Shown: in pieces, positions 29,865-41,041 of the stretch
How positions within the stretch are numbered: the first letter of the stretch is position 1
Layout of the letters: every line of letters begins with the position of its first letter
From: Hypomesus transpacificus
Lineage: Eukaryota; Chordata; Actinopteri; Osmeriformes; Osmeridae
NCBI RefSeq assembly: GCF_021917145.1
Contig: NW_025814038.1
Location: 571,045-635,044, forward strand
DNA: 64,000 nt
Direction of reading: 5' to 3'
Position numbers and translations under genes: made by a program
Notes under the pieces: generated by a model
Seen by the model: only the letters and a program-made list of their open reading frames with translations
Databases searched by the model: none
What the model was told of the DNA's origin: nothing

Positions 29865-30960
29865 TTAGACAGAACTATATGGTGGCAGGTGCACATCTTC
29901 TACCTGCAAAAACAAGTTAAGACAGTTATCCTCAAGGTATTTTCCAAAACGGAAAACTTCCCATGCAACAATATAGTGCTGTTGGTGTGCACCAATGCTA
30001 GGATTCGTGTCCTGGTTTTGCACTTGATTTGTATATGTCCTCATAATAATACAACAAAATAATCATAAGAGTTCATGATGTGAACAGCAAAAAGATTTTA
30101 AAATCACCGGACAACTGGTCATTATTCACCCAGACGATACTAAATGACTTACCTCATCCATTTGGTCACAAACGTGGCAATATTTCAGAATCACGGCATC
30201 ATCTGGAGTTGGAAATTAAAGTTATGTACTTAAACTTCATATGTGGACTCGTCTTAATTCCACTAAGCGTCCTCATATACAAAATGGTAATCACAATTTT
30301 TCATGATGTGAACAGCAATAAGATTTTAATCATTGGGCGACACAACTCTAATATTATATAATAACCATCAGGACTCTTACCGATTCTTACTTAACGATGT
30401 GGCGTCCGCAACAATCCCGCTGAAACATTGCAGGGCCTGTAAAATATTAAATTATACTGTTAATACTAGGACCTTCATCATTTCACCACGTGCTAGTAAA
30501 CTGGTGTCGTACTTCGACTTGGCAAGTGTCCTCATATCATAAAATAGTAATCACTGTTGATCATTATGTGAACAGCAAAAAGATTTTGAATCATAAGACA
30601 CTTAATTTGTTTTACTCCAGTCTACTTTTTCAGTACAGTGAATGACGTTAGAAGTCAATTCTACGGCCATTTACTGAAGACTTACCACTCTAGCTAGCTA
30701 GCCCACCAGCAGGAGCTGGCGGCCTGGTTTCCACCAGGCTAGCCATGGAGGCTGGATAATTCAGCTTTGTGTGAAATATTCTGGAAGCATCTTGGATGAC
30801 ATTTTCATGTCAAGTTCACATCTTGATTCTTGTGTCTCATCTTATTGCGCGCTAGCTGGTCAATGAAATATAATACAATCGCCGAACTACACTACAGAAG
30901 CCACATGGACGATGCCGAGATTGCTGACTGAAGTCCTTATTTGCCGCAGGGCAATGTGGG
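29865..30960 (-). other. Candidate small spliced minus-strand gene, unidentified (coding or non-coding)
   Basis: Four exon-like pieces with good splice signals line up: a first exon ending at 30686 (GAGTG|GTAAGT), 30436-30391 (or to 30381), 30202-30153, and a last piece from 29903. The three downstream pieces share one open frame (ALQCFSGIVADATSL, NDAVILKYCHVCDQMDE, VEDVHLPPYSSV, then TAA at 29865). The first exon, however, has a stop in every frame within 17 bases of its donor (repeated GCTAGCTAG). An ATG in it, at about 30745, would need a weaker donor to reach that frame. No family is recognised. Human has THAP9 in this interval, and nothing here resembles it. The locus may be a small protein gene, a lncRNA or a small-RNA host. 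Confidence 0.35.
30037..30597. repeat. Three diverged copies of one ~70-bp sequence, one per intron
   Basis: The copies begin at about 30037, 30269 and 30528 (spacing 232 and 259). Each reads on plus from GTCCTCATA to AAGATTTT, with the core TGTGAACAGCAA. Each falls in a different intron of the candidate locus above, close behind the donor. The exons between them do not look alike. Confidence 0.75.
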
Positions 30961-33939
30961 TAATCACCACAGGAAATACGTAATGTGATGTTAGGATGAG
31001 TTAGTTGCTCCAGAGCCTGTTTTCAGAGGATGTCTAAACCTTAAACAGGCTCTGCTGTTTTGCTCGCATAGTGTCTGTTTCTTATTGTTTGAATAATAAA
31101 ACCATTTGTACTTGACATGGAAGTCATGCAATGTTGATTGTGTAATATTTTCTCTTGATGTTATGTTTGTTAATATGCAAAATAATAATAATTGAGAAAT
31201 GAATGAAATTAAGAAAATGTACAGTATACAAATACCGAACTGTATAAATTTAATTTGTTTCATGGTATGCTTACAATTTACAATGACAACATCTTACATT
31301 TGACTTAATATACATTTTACAATTGAAAATAATTAAAAAGTACATAAATGCTGTGAGATATTTACTGTGTTATAGTGATGATGATAGATGTGACATAAAT
31401 TAGACGATACCGGTCATGAAGAGGTTAATAGACTTCAGTTTTTTAAAGAAAAAAAACGAACAAAACAAAAAGTTTGAGTTAACCTAAAGTTACAGGCAAC
31501 GGTCACGTAACATAGTCCAACAAAACGAACACTGCACAGCCTTTCCACGTCTTACGAGCAGGTAGCAGTGGTACAAATTAGGTTCAAAACGCTGCTATTG
31601 CAAATCATTTAAAAGGAATTACTGATAACTCGTGAACCTGCTAGAAGGTTGGTACAAAACGTTTCTAAGTTTGAATTTAAAGCGAACATCTGTATTCAAG
31701 AACTGAGCAAAAGTCTCTATAATTTGGTACTAGGTACTATAATTTGTTTTGCGTTCGTGCATTACTCCCAGGGAGAACTAGATCAAATATTTGGACTCGA
31801 AATTGACAGTGAGCCCTCTACACGAATTGTGCTTAACTTAAGGAAGCCCTTTTTAACCTACAAATGGGGTTTAATGTGAATATTGGAAAATGTCAAATTT
31901 ATATCTTCGGACATTCTAGACAAGGTATCTTCAGTGCATAGGGTAGTTTAATTTCCTTCAAGGTGTTGATATCAGGGACATATCCGGGCGTGGCACTGTG
32001 TACAAGGACAACAGGGACACTGATGAGAGGAAACAGACGTTCAATGCCCTGAGCAGAGTGGGAACATAAGGCAAAAGTATTTTGTAAGAAATTCAACTTT
32101 TACACCAAATTACATCTTTTAAAACCAAACACACACAAACCCAAACACTCAGATGCAAACGTGAAAGGAGGTTTGCCAGCGGTCTTAAACATCGCTTCTT
32201 TTATCCATCCACTTCCCCTAGATCCTGTCAGGAAACACAGTGAGGTGCAGCGCATCAAGGCCATGTTCAAACGTGCACACAGATTCCTGCCTGAACATGT
32301 GAGACGGGGTGGGGGGGTTGGGGCGGCACGGCATGATCATGTTGCCGGGTCAAACACGGTGTTACCACATCCAATCGTTAACACTACAGGACACCGAAGG
32401 CACTCTAGTTTCAATACTCATGTCATTATGAAACGGTGGATTAGTTCCTTTGTTCAGCTGAACGAAGACCACTGGCTACTGCGTGCCGGCTACGACACCC
32501 CATAAGCTATTCTGTTGGACTCCTCATCTATACTATACGTTAATCAATTTATTGGCAATTTCATAGCGACTAAAAAAAACTCTTTAGTTGAGTAGATAAA
32601 AGATGTGTGTGAGCTCAATTTATGTACAAAAATAAGTTAAAATAGGAGAACCTAGAACTTTTAGCATCCACGTTTCCTTCTGAATACTTCAAAGGAGGAT
32701 TCTTGATACAAGTCTTTGTGAAGGACCGTGAGTGGCTTCTGTTGTGTTTGTTGTTGCTGCAAAAGGAAATGATGTAGGCGACATGAGACCTTGTGGAAAT
32801 GGCTGCCAAAACCAACACTTCCATCACCTACCCCCAAACAATGCATATCTTACCAACCCCAGTCAATCTGTATGCTACATAGCGAAAGTTGATCAACCAA
32901 AACATTCAAATCAGTTGTAGTGTAGCATGAAGGAGCAGCGAAAGTGATGACTTTGAACAGGTGTTGAAAAAACATGGCTGGACGAATAAATAGTCTTAAA
33001 GTGAGCGTTTCTTTGAGTTTACAGTCGAGGATAGTTCCTGTAGGAGGAAAATCATGATGGGATTTCTTGGCTCCTTCTCCAGCTTGAACTGGGATTTCTC
33101 CCCTCCTCTGCACTTAACTAAAAGTTAACATCGGATGAGAGAGAGAGAGAGACAAAGAAAATGGAAGCATGATAGGGTGAAGAGCGACACCTTGATGAGA
33201 AGAGAAAACAAAATTATGTTTTTGAGAAAAAAATTAAAATTTAAAAAAAAGTGTCCATACATAGTCATTGAAACATAAAATCCTCCTTCTCCTCCCATTC
33301 GACACAGAAAGTGACAATCCCAGTCAGAGGCTGTGACGAGCCAGGAACAAGGTCCCAACTCCTCTGGTTCGGACCGCAGACGATCTTCACAACCTGCTCT
33401 AACAAACTCCTTCGTCTGACAGAAGACTGAAGTCAAAGTTTCCTCTGACCAGCCCGCTCTTGCAGCCAGAGAGACCATCAGGGTGGATCCAAAACGGACC
33501 AGGAGAGACTAGCTGTGGCCCAGAGGTCAGTAAGCCCCCTGTAGTCCAGCCACTTCGCTGCGCTGACCAGCCTCGTCCACCTCGCCGATACCTCACCCGA
33601 CTCACACAGTGCTCCGACGGAATCCCTCAGGTCTACCTGTTGCTGTGCGAGGCTCCCGGGGGTCAGTCTACCTGTGACCTCTGGTTCGACACCCAGCCGC
33701 AGTGAGAATCAGCGGAACCCCGAGAGAGCGGATGAGGCCATCCGCGTGGTACCCTAACCCCCCCCCCCCCCCCCCCCCCCCTCCCCAGCAGGGTCCTGAG
33801 GAGTGGGGGAGAGAGAGCAGGAACGCCCCTCCTACCCCCCCTCCCTCCCCTGCCGGCCCCAGTCCAGGCTCGCTGAGGGAGAGTGGGCGAAAGAGAGAAA
33901 GAGACAGAGAGAGAGAGAGCACGCCAGGTAGCACCCGGC
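30961..33939. other. Between the candidate locus and lin54; lin54 3' UTR
   Basis: No coding exon was found. The lin54 stop is at 33,940, and a minus-strand AATAAA at 32548-32553 could end its message after about 1.4 kb. A run of about 24 C lies at 33,760-33,783 inside that UTR. The rest is AT-rich with no recognised element. Confidence 0.4.
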
Positions 33940-34865
33940 CTAGCAGTGGATGGAGGGGCAGTCTGTTTTGGCCTTGCCGGCCGAGTTAATGACCCTCATG
34001 AGACAGCGTCCAAACTCCTCCAGGATCATCCTCTCGGCCTGGGCCTGGGGATGGTGCTCCTGCTCAGCCTGCTCCGCCTGCTCCAGCAGGCACTCGCACG
34101 TCGCCTCCGCCACCTCCTTCGTCACGAACGTGTAGGGCAACCTGACGAGAGAGGGAGAGAGACAGAGAGACAGAGAGAGGGAAGAGGGAGAGAGAGGGAG
34201 GGGGAGAGAGGGAGAGAGGGGGGCAGAAGGAGAGAGGGAGAGAGAGAGACAGAGAGGAGGGAGAGACAGAGGGAGAGAGGGAGACAGAAAGAGGAGAGGG
34301 AGGGAGAAAGAGAGACAGAGAGAGACGGAGAGATGAGTCGACAAAACCCCAGTGAGTTTCCCCACAGCGTCTGAAAGCACGCTTCTCCTCAAACTAGTCT
34401 GAGAAAACGCGACTGTTCTTGCATTCTACAGGGAGACATGGCTTCTTCTATCCGCTCTGCCACCTGGTGGCCACATGGTGGTCTTACCTCCCTCCTCCGC
34501 TGGCCATGGTGGGGGCGGTCCGTGTGAGCAGGTCGGAGATCTGGGAGGACAGCTTGGTCTTAGCAGCGGTCTGCTGCTGAACTCTGACCTCTGCCGCGTC
34601 TGCCAGGTGCATCAGGGTTTTCCTCTCGGGGCTCTCCTCAAAGTTCTTACAGCCAACGCACTTACAGATGGACGAGCACATGATCTTAGCCTGGGAGGGG
34701 AAACGTGTCGGGAAAAGAAGAAGAAAGGTTATGACTCGAGAGCACCTGGAAAAGGTTGGTTGTTAAGGTGAAAGGAGAGAGTGAGAAAGGAGAGAGCGAG
34801 AGAGAGAGAAAGGAGAGAGAGGGAGAGAAAGAGAGAGAGGGGGAGAGAGAGAGAGAAAGAGAGAG

Positions 34866-34948
<83 letters not shown>

Positions 34949-35875
34949 GAGAGAGACAGAGAGAGGAGAGAGAGAAAGAGGACAACCCACCTCGTAACAC
35001 TCGCAGTAGTTCTTCAGGCAGCCCGATCGCTTGCAGTTGCAGCCTTTGCTGTGCCGCCGATCCGACTCCCCCTGCTTCCCCTTCCCGATCTTGGGCTTGA
35101 AGGCCTCCGGGTTACGGTCCAGACACGTCTACGGAAACACACCACCTCAGTCTCAACCGTTTGAAACTCACTTCGGACCCCGATCATCAGATCGATCATC
35201 AGTCCTCAAGCACAGCCTCCAAGGGGGTTGTAACATTGAGACAAAGCGCTCGCTCACCTTAATGGCTTTTAATCTCTCCGTCTCGTGCTCCAGGTTGTTG
35301 AAGCAGTTCGTACAGTTGCAGTTATTGCAGAACTCTCCGTTGGCGAAACAGTCACAATATCTGCCGAAGGGGACAAGAGAACAAACGACAGTTGACCCCC
35401 GGAGGGGATGATGCAAATCACGGGCCAACAAAGACTGTTTTCATAGGCTGCCGGTCACTCACAGTTTGAGACACTGCGACTTGGTGCAGTTGCACGGTTT
35501 GCGAGGCCTCGAGGCCGCGTCTGACGTCGACAAGCTGAGGGGGAGGAGACAAGAGTTCTTTCAAGCACAGAAATGACAGTCTGGCCTTCCCCAGGCATTC
35601 TTCCACAGAAGAATACACATCCATAAAACAGGAAAACATCCACAGAAAACACCAACAACCAACATTCATTCTGAGGGAGAAAAAAAAAATCTCTCATTGT
35701 CGCCTCTATTCCTGGCAAGTAATGGGCGTGGTTTGGACTGTGCTGCAGGCTTAAACTGAATGGGCGTCATCGCTATTGCTTACCCGTTAACAGGAAGCCT
35801 GGCTTGGCTCTGGATGGATGTGGGCGCGGGGAAGGTGGCACTGCTGGCCAGGGTCACAAACGCCGACTGAGGGAG
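33940..35875 (-). CDS. lin54: LIN54 (MuvB core DNA-binding subunit), C-terminal 269 codons only
   Basis: Coding exons are 35875-35784, 35534-35463, 35360-35258, 35128-34991, 34690-34488 and 34141-33940, all in phase. LIN54 is the DNA-binding subunit of the MuvB core (DREAM and MYB-MuvB) and recognises the CHR element of cell-cycle promoters. The tandem CXC domain is complete. Repeat 1 runs from [20 protein letters not shown] to CNCTNCFNN. Repeat 2 runs from [20 protein letters not shown] to [12 protein letters not shown]. Both keep the DNA-contacting Tyr (LYCDC and NYCEC). The C-terminal helical part ([16 protein letters not shown] to [13 protein letters not shown]) follows. Human LIN54 has 749 residues, so roughly the first 480 are missing. 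The next exons should lie upstream, beyond 35,876, where the sequence runs into a 500-N gap at 36,014. Nothing resembling them appears on the far side. Confidence 0.93.
34146..34334. repeat. GA-rich repeat, forming the polypyrimidine tract of the last lin54 intron
   Basis: Imperfect (GA)n with GGGAGA variants on plus. In the sense of lin54 this is about 190 bases of CT ending at the acceptor of the last exon (34142). Confidence 0.85.
34763..34980. repeat. GA-rich repeat within a lin54 intron
   Basis: About 220 bases of imperfect (GA)n on plus. In lin54 sense it is a CT tract beginning about ten bases after the donor at 34990, and it fills most of the 300-base intron 34691-34990. Confidence 0.85.
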
Positions 35876-36013
35876 CTGGGGGGGAACCAAGACAGACGGA
35901 AAGAGGTTGAAAACTCAAGCAAGGGGGGGGGGGTGAGCGAGAAATCAAAACCACCTCGTGTTTCAAACTGTCAAAGGTAGAGATGGATGCGTGTGTTATC
36001 TGGGAGGCGGAGT

Positions 36014-36513
36014 NNNNNNNNNNNNNNNNNNNNNNNNNNNNNNNNNNNNNNNNNNNNNNNNNNNNNNNNNNNNNNNNNNNNNNNNNNNNNNNNNNNNNNN
36101 NNNNNNNNNNNNNNNNNNNNNNNNNNNNNNNNNNNNNNNNNNNNNNNNNNNNNNNNNNNNNNNNNNNNNNNNNNNNNNNNNNNNNNNNNNNNNNNNNNNN
36201 NNNNNNNNNNNNNNNNNNNNNNNNNNNNNNNNNNNNNNNNNNNNNNNNNNNNNNNNNNNNNNNNNNNNNNNNNNNNNNNNNNNNNNNNNNNNNNNNNNNN
36301 NNNNNNNNNNNNNNNNNNNNNNNNNNNNNNNNNNNNNNNNNNNNNNNNNNNNNNNNNNNNNNNNNNNNNNNNNNNNNNNNNNNNNNNNNNNNNNNNNNNN
36401 NNNNNNNNNNNNNNNNNNNNNNNNNNNNNNNNNNNNNNNNNNNNNNNNNNNNNNNNNNNNNNNNNNNNNNNNNNNNNNNNNNNNNNNNNNNNNNNNNNNN
36501 NNNNNNNNNNNNN
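36014..36513. other. Assembly gap of exactly 500 N
   Basis: All 500 bases are N, a typical placeholder size. Lin54 is cut on the left side. The right side begins a different human synteny group. Confidence 1.
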
Positions 36514-37020
36514 CTTTGAAGGGGCTACGGTGTATTGTGTTTAATACAAAAGCTGAGGACTTTAAGTATGACTTGGTACAATAAATAGAAGCCATGCTAA
36601 CCCATAGTGGATTCAAAGTTAGCGGCAAAATTAATGATAAACCCCTGATTTTTGGCCATGGTCAAATACAATAAAGAGATTAAGCTGTTTATTTTCAGAT
36701 CGTAAGATTGAGGCAGATTTGTCAAATTTGTGTGAAGTTTGGCCTGTCACATGGAATCCAATGTTGTCAAACGAAGGTGATTTCATGAGGTGTGAGAATG
36801 ATTTGCTGACAACACGAGGACATGGTCTGGTGACGTATCGAATCAAAATCATTCTGATGCGTTTAAGGGCGGTCGTGTATGAGTAAAACGTTGTACATAA
36901 TGAACAGGACTTGAATTGTGTTGAGGTTCACATGCTTCCCTGAAGTGTCTCATAGTGTGTGGACCAGCCTTAGTGCCAGCTTGTCCAACTGCCCATCTCA
37001 TGTCAGTCCAAAACTTGAAA

Positions 37021-37232
37021 ATACACCCCTGTTCCTACACCCCTATTCCCACACCCCTGTTCCTACACCCTGTTCCTACACCCCTATTCCTACACCCCTA
37101 TTCCTACACCCCTGTTCCTACACCCTATTCCTACACCCCTGTTCCTACACCCCTGTTCCTACACCCCTATTCCTACACCCCTGTTCCTACACCCCTGTTC
37201 CTACACCCCTGTTCCTACACCCCTGTTCCTAC
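37021..37232. repeat. 14-bp minisatellite (CACCCCTGTTCCTA)n
   Basis: About 15 copies of a 14-base unit alternating CTGTTCCTA and CTATTCCTA, with some units one base short. It ends in a run of C followed by CA and A runs. Confidence 0.93.
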
Positions 37233-37538
37233 CCCCCCCCCCCCCCCCCACACACACACAAAAAAAGGATCCTTGTATGTATGGTGCTGTTGTGTGCTCT
37301 TCGGTTCTCGTGTCCCCGTTATTTCGCCTGAGGAGGACCCAACGTGTGGTCCTCAGGTTCAAAGTGAATGTATCATTCTCCTAAGTTCTCCGTCGTCGGT
37401 CGTGAGCAGGTGTGTGTTTGCGTGAGTGGACCCCTGTCTGTTGTGAAAGGGGACGATTGTGGTGAGATGTGCTACAGACTTGCTACAAGCTAGGGGGTGC
37501 TCCTGCTCCGGGGGGGGGGGCAGTTTCCTGGTCACATG

Positions 37539-37903
37539 CAGTGGAGGTTCTAAACCATTTCAACTGGGGGGGGGGGGGGGGGGGGGCAGTTGTACTGTCA
37601 GAGGAGCCAGTGACATTAAACATTATTGTTGTCATGCAGTTTTCTTCACTGCATTGCAGGCATTGAAGACCACAAAATACCATGTTGTTAAATTATTCCA
37701 CAGTTTATTTGTTTCCATTACATTTGTACATTTGCATTACACAATCAGTTTCAGTCACATCAACTGTATTCTACATTTTTTATGGTTTCTTGAAAAATGT
37801 CATCATTATTTCAGACTTCGCATTTAGGGGGCCCACAAGGGGGTCAAAACTACTGTCGGAGGGGGCCCCTCAGGCCCCCCACCCTACCCCAGAACCGCCC
37901 CTG
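37539..37903. mobile_element. Short non-autonomous hAT-type transposon with 8-bp target duplication
   Basis: The left end is CAGTGGAGGTTCT and the right end reads AGAACCGCCCCTG, inverted partners at 11 of 13 positions. GTCACATG flanks both sides exactly (37531-37538 and 37904-37911). The interior has G runs and no transposase frame. The ends resemble vertebrate hAT elements of the Zaphod/Tip100 kind. Confidence 0.9.
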
Positions 37904-39082
37904 GTCACATGATAACTGATACATGTCTATAGTACGTACGTACATATAAATGTCCGTAGTACATGCTACTGTATCCATTTGATTAGAGATGTGTTGAAAG
38001 CCAGGCACTGCTGACCTCTGGACTGGGACCCCCCCTCGCTTGAAACAATTGATAGAGCTGTGTGTAATTGTCTACCCTTTAGACAAAAGTCCTGTCCTTA
38101 ACATGATTTCTTTTGACCACGGATGGTTAAACGGTGCAATGTAAAATATACAAAGGTGGATTCTCCTGGAATCTACATGTATAAAATAAATAAAGAGTTT
38201 CATTCTCTATGACAACAACCGTGGTGTTTTCATTCTGTTGTTCCGTTCGCGTGAGATTCAGTTGTGACCTGAAGATGTCAAGGCTGATTGGCTGACCAAA
38301 CCACAGACTACAGCGAATCAGTGCTCTGCTGAAATACCCGTTTTCCGATGATCTTTATCACGTCATAGGTGGTCATAGCTCAGTGGTACAGCGTGGTGGA
38401 TCGTGGGAAGGCCTGCATGCTACAACATCCATCTCTAACTCACAGCCTTCCTTGGGTCAGTACAGCTGGCATTTACAACACTGGCAACACACAACCTTAG
38501 AACAAAGAACACAGATCTCAAAAGTGTTCCCAAGGATGTCTCCTGGAGAACCGGTAAGCTCTGGAAAGAAATGCGTGAAAGACAATAGAAGTGACACCAT
38601 CTAACACTTCACCGTTAGAGCTCCTGTCTAGCCTGATTAGATGAGTCCATCTGAGGAGTCTTTGGCAGGCCAGCTCTCTGTGCAAACTAAACAGCACTGG
38701 AAGAAGACTGGAGCTGGAAGAAAAGCATGGAAGTCGATTTTGGAAGGCTTTTTAAGCCCTTATGAAGAATCATTGACTACAAATATATAACATGAATGTG
38801 TAATCAGTTACACAGGTGTGAGGTAAGAAAATAATTGCACTGTACATCTTCTCTCTCTGTATCACAAGCACACACACACACGCACACACACATCCATGCA
38901 CTGAGTTGAGCTAACAGTCTAAACAACATAGTAACCTATTCATGCACTCGCTCATCACAACCAGGAAGACAGTTCCCTGGTCTGACTCCACTTTGATTAT
39001 TCTTTCTGGATTCCAGCCAGATATCCTGGCATGCAAAACAAAGGACATATTTACATGTGCCATGGATACATGGGATAGTGTG

Positions 39083-39283
39083 GGGGTCAGATGGCCGAGC
39101 GGTTAGGGAGTCAGGCTTTTAATCAGATGGTTGTCAGTTTGATTCCCGGCCGTGCCAAATGACATTGTGTCCTTGGGCAAGGCACTTCACCCTACTTGCC
39201 TCGGTGAGAATGTCCCTGTACTTACTGTAAGTCGCTCTGGATAAGAGCGTCTGCTAAATGACTACATGTAAATGTAAATGGAT
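39083..39283 (+). mobile_element. tRNA-derived SINE, full-length copy
   Basis: The clearest copy in the window: box A (TGGCCGAGCGGTTAGG), box B region (GTTTGATTCCC), body (GTCCTTGGGCAAGGCACTTC) and tail (GCGTCTGCTAAATGACTACA, then ATGTAAATG repeats). It lies about 200 bases beyond the f2rl2 stop. Confidence 0.9.
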
Positions 39284-39492
39284 ACATCTGAACAGCATCT
39301 CTATTTGCATAGTAACCCTCACAATACTTGAGATATTTTTAAGTTAAACGTTAACCTCATTTTAAGACACACTTTCACACTTCCACGATAGGCACAGAAG
39401 TCCGCCTATTTACGTTAAAAAAACGACCATTATCATATCAGTCAGAGAAGGACTGTTCAAAGTCTGTTCTGGAGCACGCAGGACTGGGCTTG

Positions 39493-41041
39493 TCACGTGT
39501 TCACGCTCAGAACCTTCCCCGTCAGGGTGGTGAAGTGAAGCGTCGGGCGGGTGGACTTGGACATGAGGAGGAACAGGAAGGGCTCCAGACACGCGTGCAG
39601 GCAGCACAGACACACGGCCGCGCTGAAGTAGGCGTAGAAGCCGTCCTCTCCCTCCGCAAACAGACGCACGTAATGGAGGAAGTGGAAGGCCCCAGCTGGG
39701 ACGAAACACACCAGGAAGATGCCAAAGACCAGGGAGCAGGCCTTCAAGTACAGCGACCAGTCGTAGTGCGTGTGGTTGAGCTCGTAAACGATGAACGCGT
39801 AGCTACCCGCGGTCAACACCAAAGGCAAAAGCAGGCCCAGGAAGGTCAGGAACACTTTGTAGTAGAGCAGGGGCGCGTGGGAGTTGTGGTCCAGAGGCAG
39901 CACGTCGTGGCAGGTGGTGAGGCCTAGCTGAGGGAGTCGGTAGCTCTGCTGGACCAGGAGCTCGGGTACCACGGCAGCCCCAAACACCAGCCACACGACC
40001 AGGCAGGCCCAGGCGGAACAGGCCCTCTTGGGGAGGCTTCTGTAGAGGAAGGGGTGCACCACAGCCAGGTAGCGCTTCACACTAATGCAGGCCAGCGTGT
40101 GAGCTGAGCAGTAGAGGTTTCCGTAGAAACAAGCGGTGACCATCCGGCAGGTGGCCTCCCCGAACACCCAGTGGTTGCCGTGGAGGTGGTAGTGGACCTT
40201 GGGGAGGAGGGAGAGGAGGAGGAGGATGTCGGACAGGGCCAGGCTGCTGTACATGATGGCGGAGGAAACCATCCTCACTTTGGTGACCAGCGCAGACAAG
40301 ATGGCGATGTTGGCTGGGATGCCCACGACAATGGCCAGGAGGTAAACACCGGGGATGACTCTGGTGCTGAGCGCCCCGCTGAGGTACTCAGCTGTGCTGT
40401 TGCTTGGTAACCAAAGTTCTTCAACGGGGGGGGGAGTGTTGAGGGAAGAATGGGACGATTGTGTCTGTGTCCCATTTGGGAGAGAGAGGGACTTTGTTTC
40501 AGGGAAGTGTCCTATGAACGACCTGGGGCGAACCGTCCCGGGGCGAAACACGTCAGAGCTGTTCCTGTTGTTTTTCCTGACTCTTCTCCCTGTTGAAGAA
40601 CTTCAGAAATTAGTGTTTGTTTGTTGTCGCACCAACCATGCAGTCTCTATACATTATACAGTAAACACATTTCAGTGTACAAAATATCCTACTTTGACTA
40701 CCAACTAATCTACACTATCTACAGCTTTAGGCTACGCATAATTGTCCTCAGGTATTCTAGATAATTTTAAGGTGGGGTTGACAAGTTACAGCATGACTAA
40801 CTATGCCGATACAGCAGGGAAACCAGACAGGAATACTCAATCCAAGTAACATTATACTTGGATACGCTGTTTCTTTAATAATTAATTGTTAATATTTACA
40901 TCACAGTGATCGTCCATAATGAAGGAAGATATACGAATTAATGTGTGGATAAAGGAGGATTTTAAGTTTCTCACCTTTGGCTTGGAGCGTCACATCCAGA
41001 AAAAGAATCGAAAGCAATACAAATATATACAATTTCACCAT
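39493..41041 (-). CDS. f2rl2: Protease-activated receptor 3-type GPCR, two exons
   Basis: Exon 1 (41041-40975) encodes a signal peptide (MVKLYIFVLLSILFLDVTLQ) and ends in phase 1, as in all PAR genes. Exon 2 (40589-39493) holds the rest; the total is 387 codons. It is a class A, seven-pass receptor activated by proteolysis of its own N-tail. PAR3-type traits are STRVIPGVYLLAIVVGIPAN in TM1, the CISVKRYLAVVHPFLYRSLPK block, the ECL2 motif TTCHDV and the short C-tail after FLFLLMSKS. The probable cleavage site is VRPR45|SFIGHF, a thrombin-like Pro-Arg site followed by a PAR1-like Ser-Phe ligand rather than the TFRG of human PAR3. The acidic hirudin-like patch after it is weak. It is divergent from the f2r cluster and lacks a long C-tail. 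Confidence 0.9.

Larger units (their letters stand above)
36514..39492. other. Non-coding stretch between the gap and f2rl2
   Basis: No coding exon of lin54 or any other gene was seen on either strand. It holds a 14-bp minisatellite, an hAT-type element, C and G runs near 37,230, 37,511 and 37,567, and a SINE. The f2rl2 3' UTR must begin at its right edge. Confidence 0.5.

Noticed and set aside
38361-38400. tRNA-like words (ATAGCTCAGTGGTACAGCG)
   Set aside because: A box-A-like stretch is present, but no B box or acceptor-stem pairing follows at the right distance; at most an old SINE head.
36514-39400. Search for lin54 N-terminal exons right of the gap
   Set aside because: No minus-strand open segment with splice sites and LIN54-like sequence was found, so lin54 is reported only as a C-terminal part.
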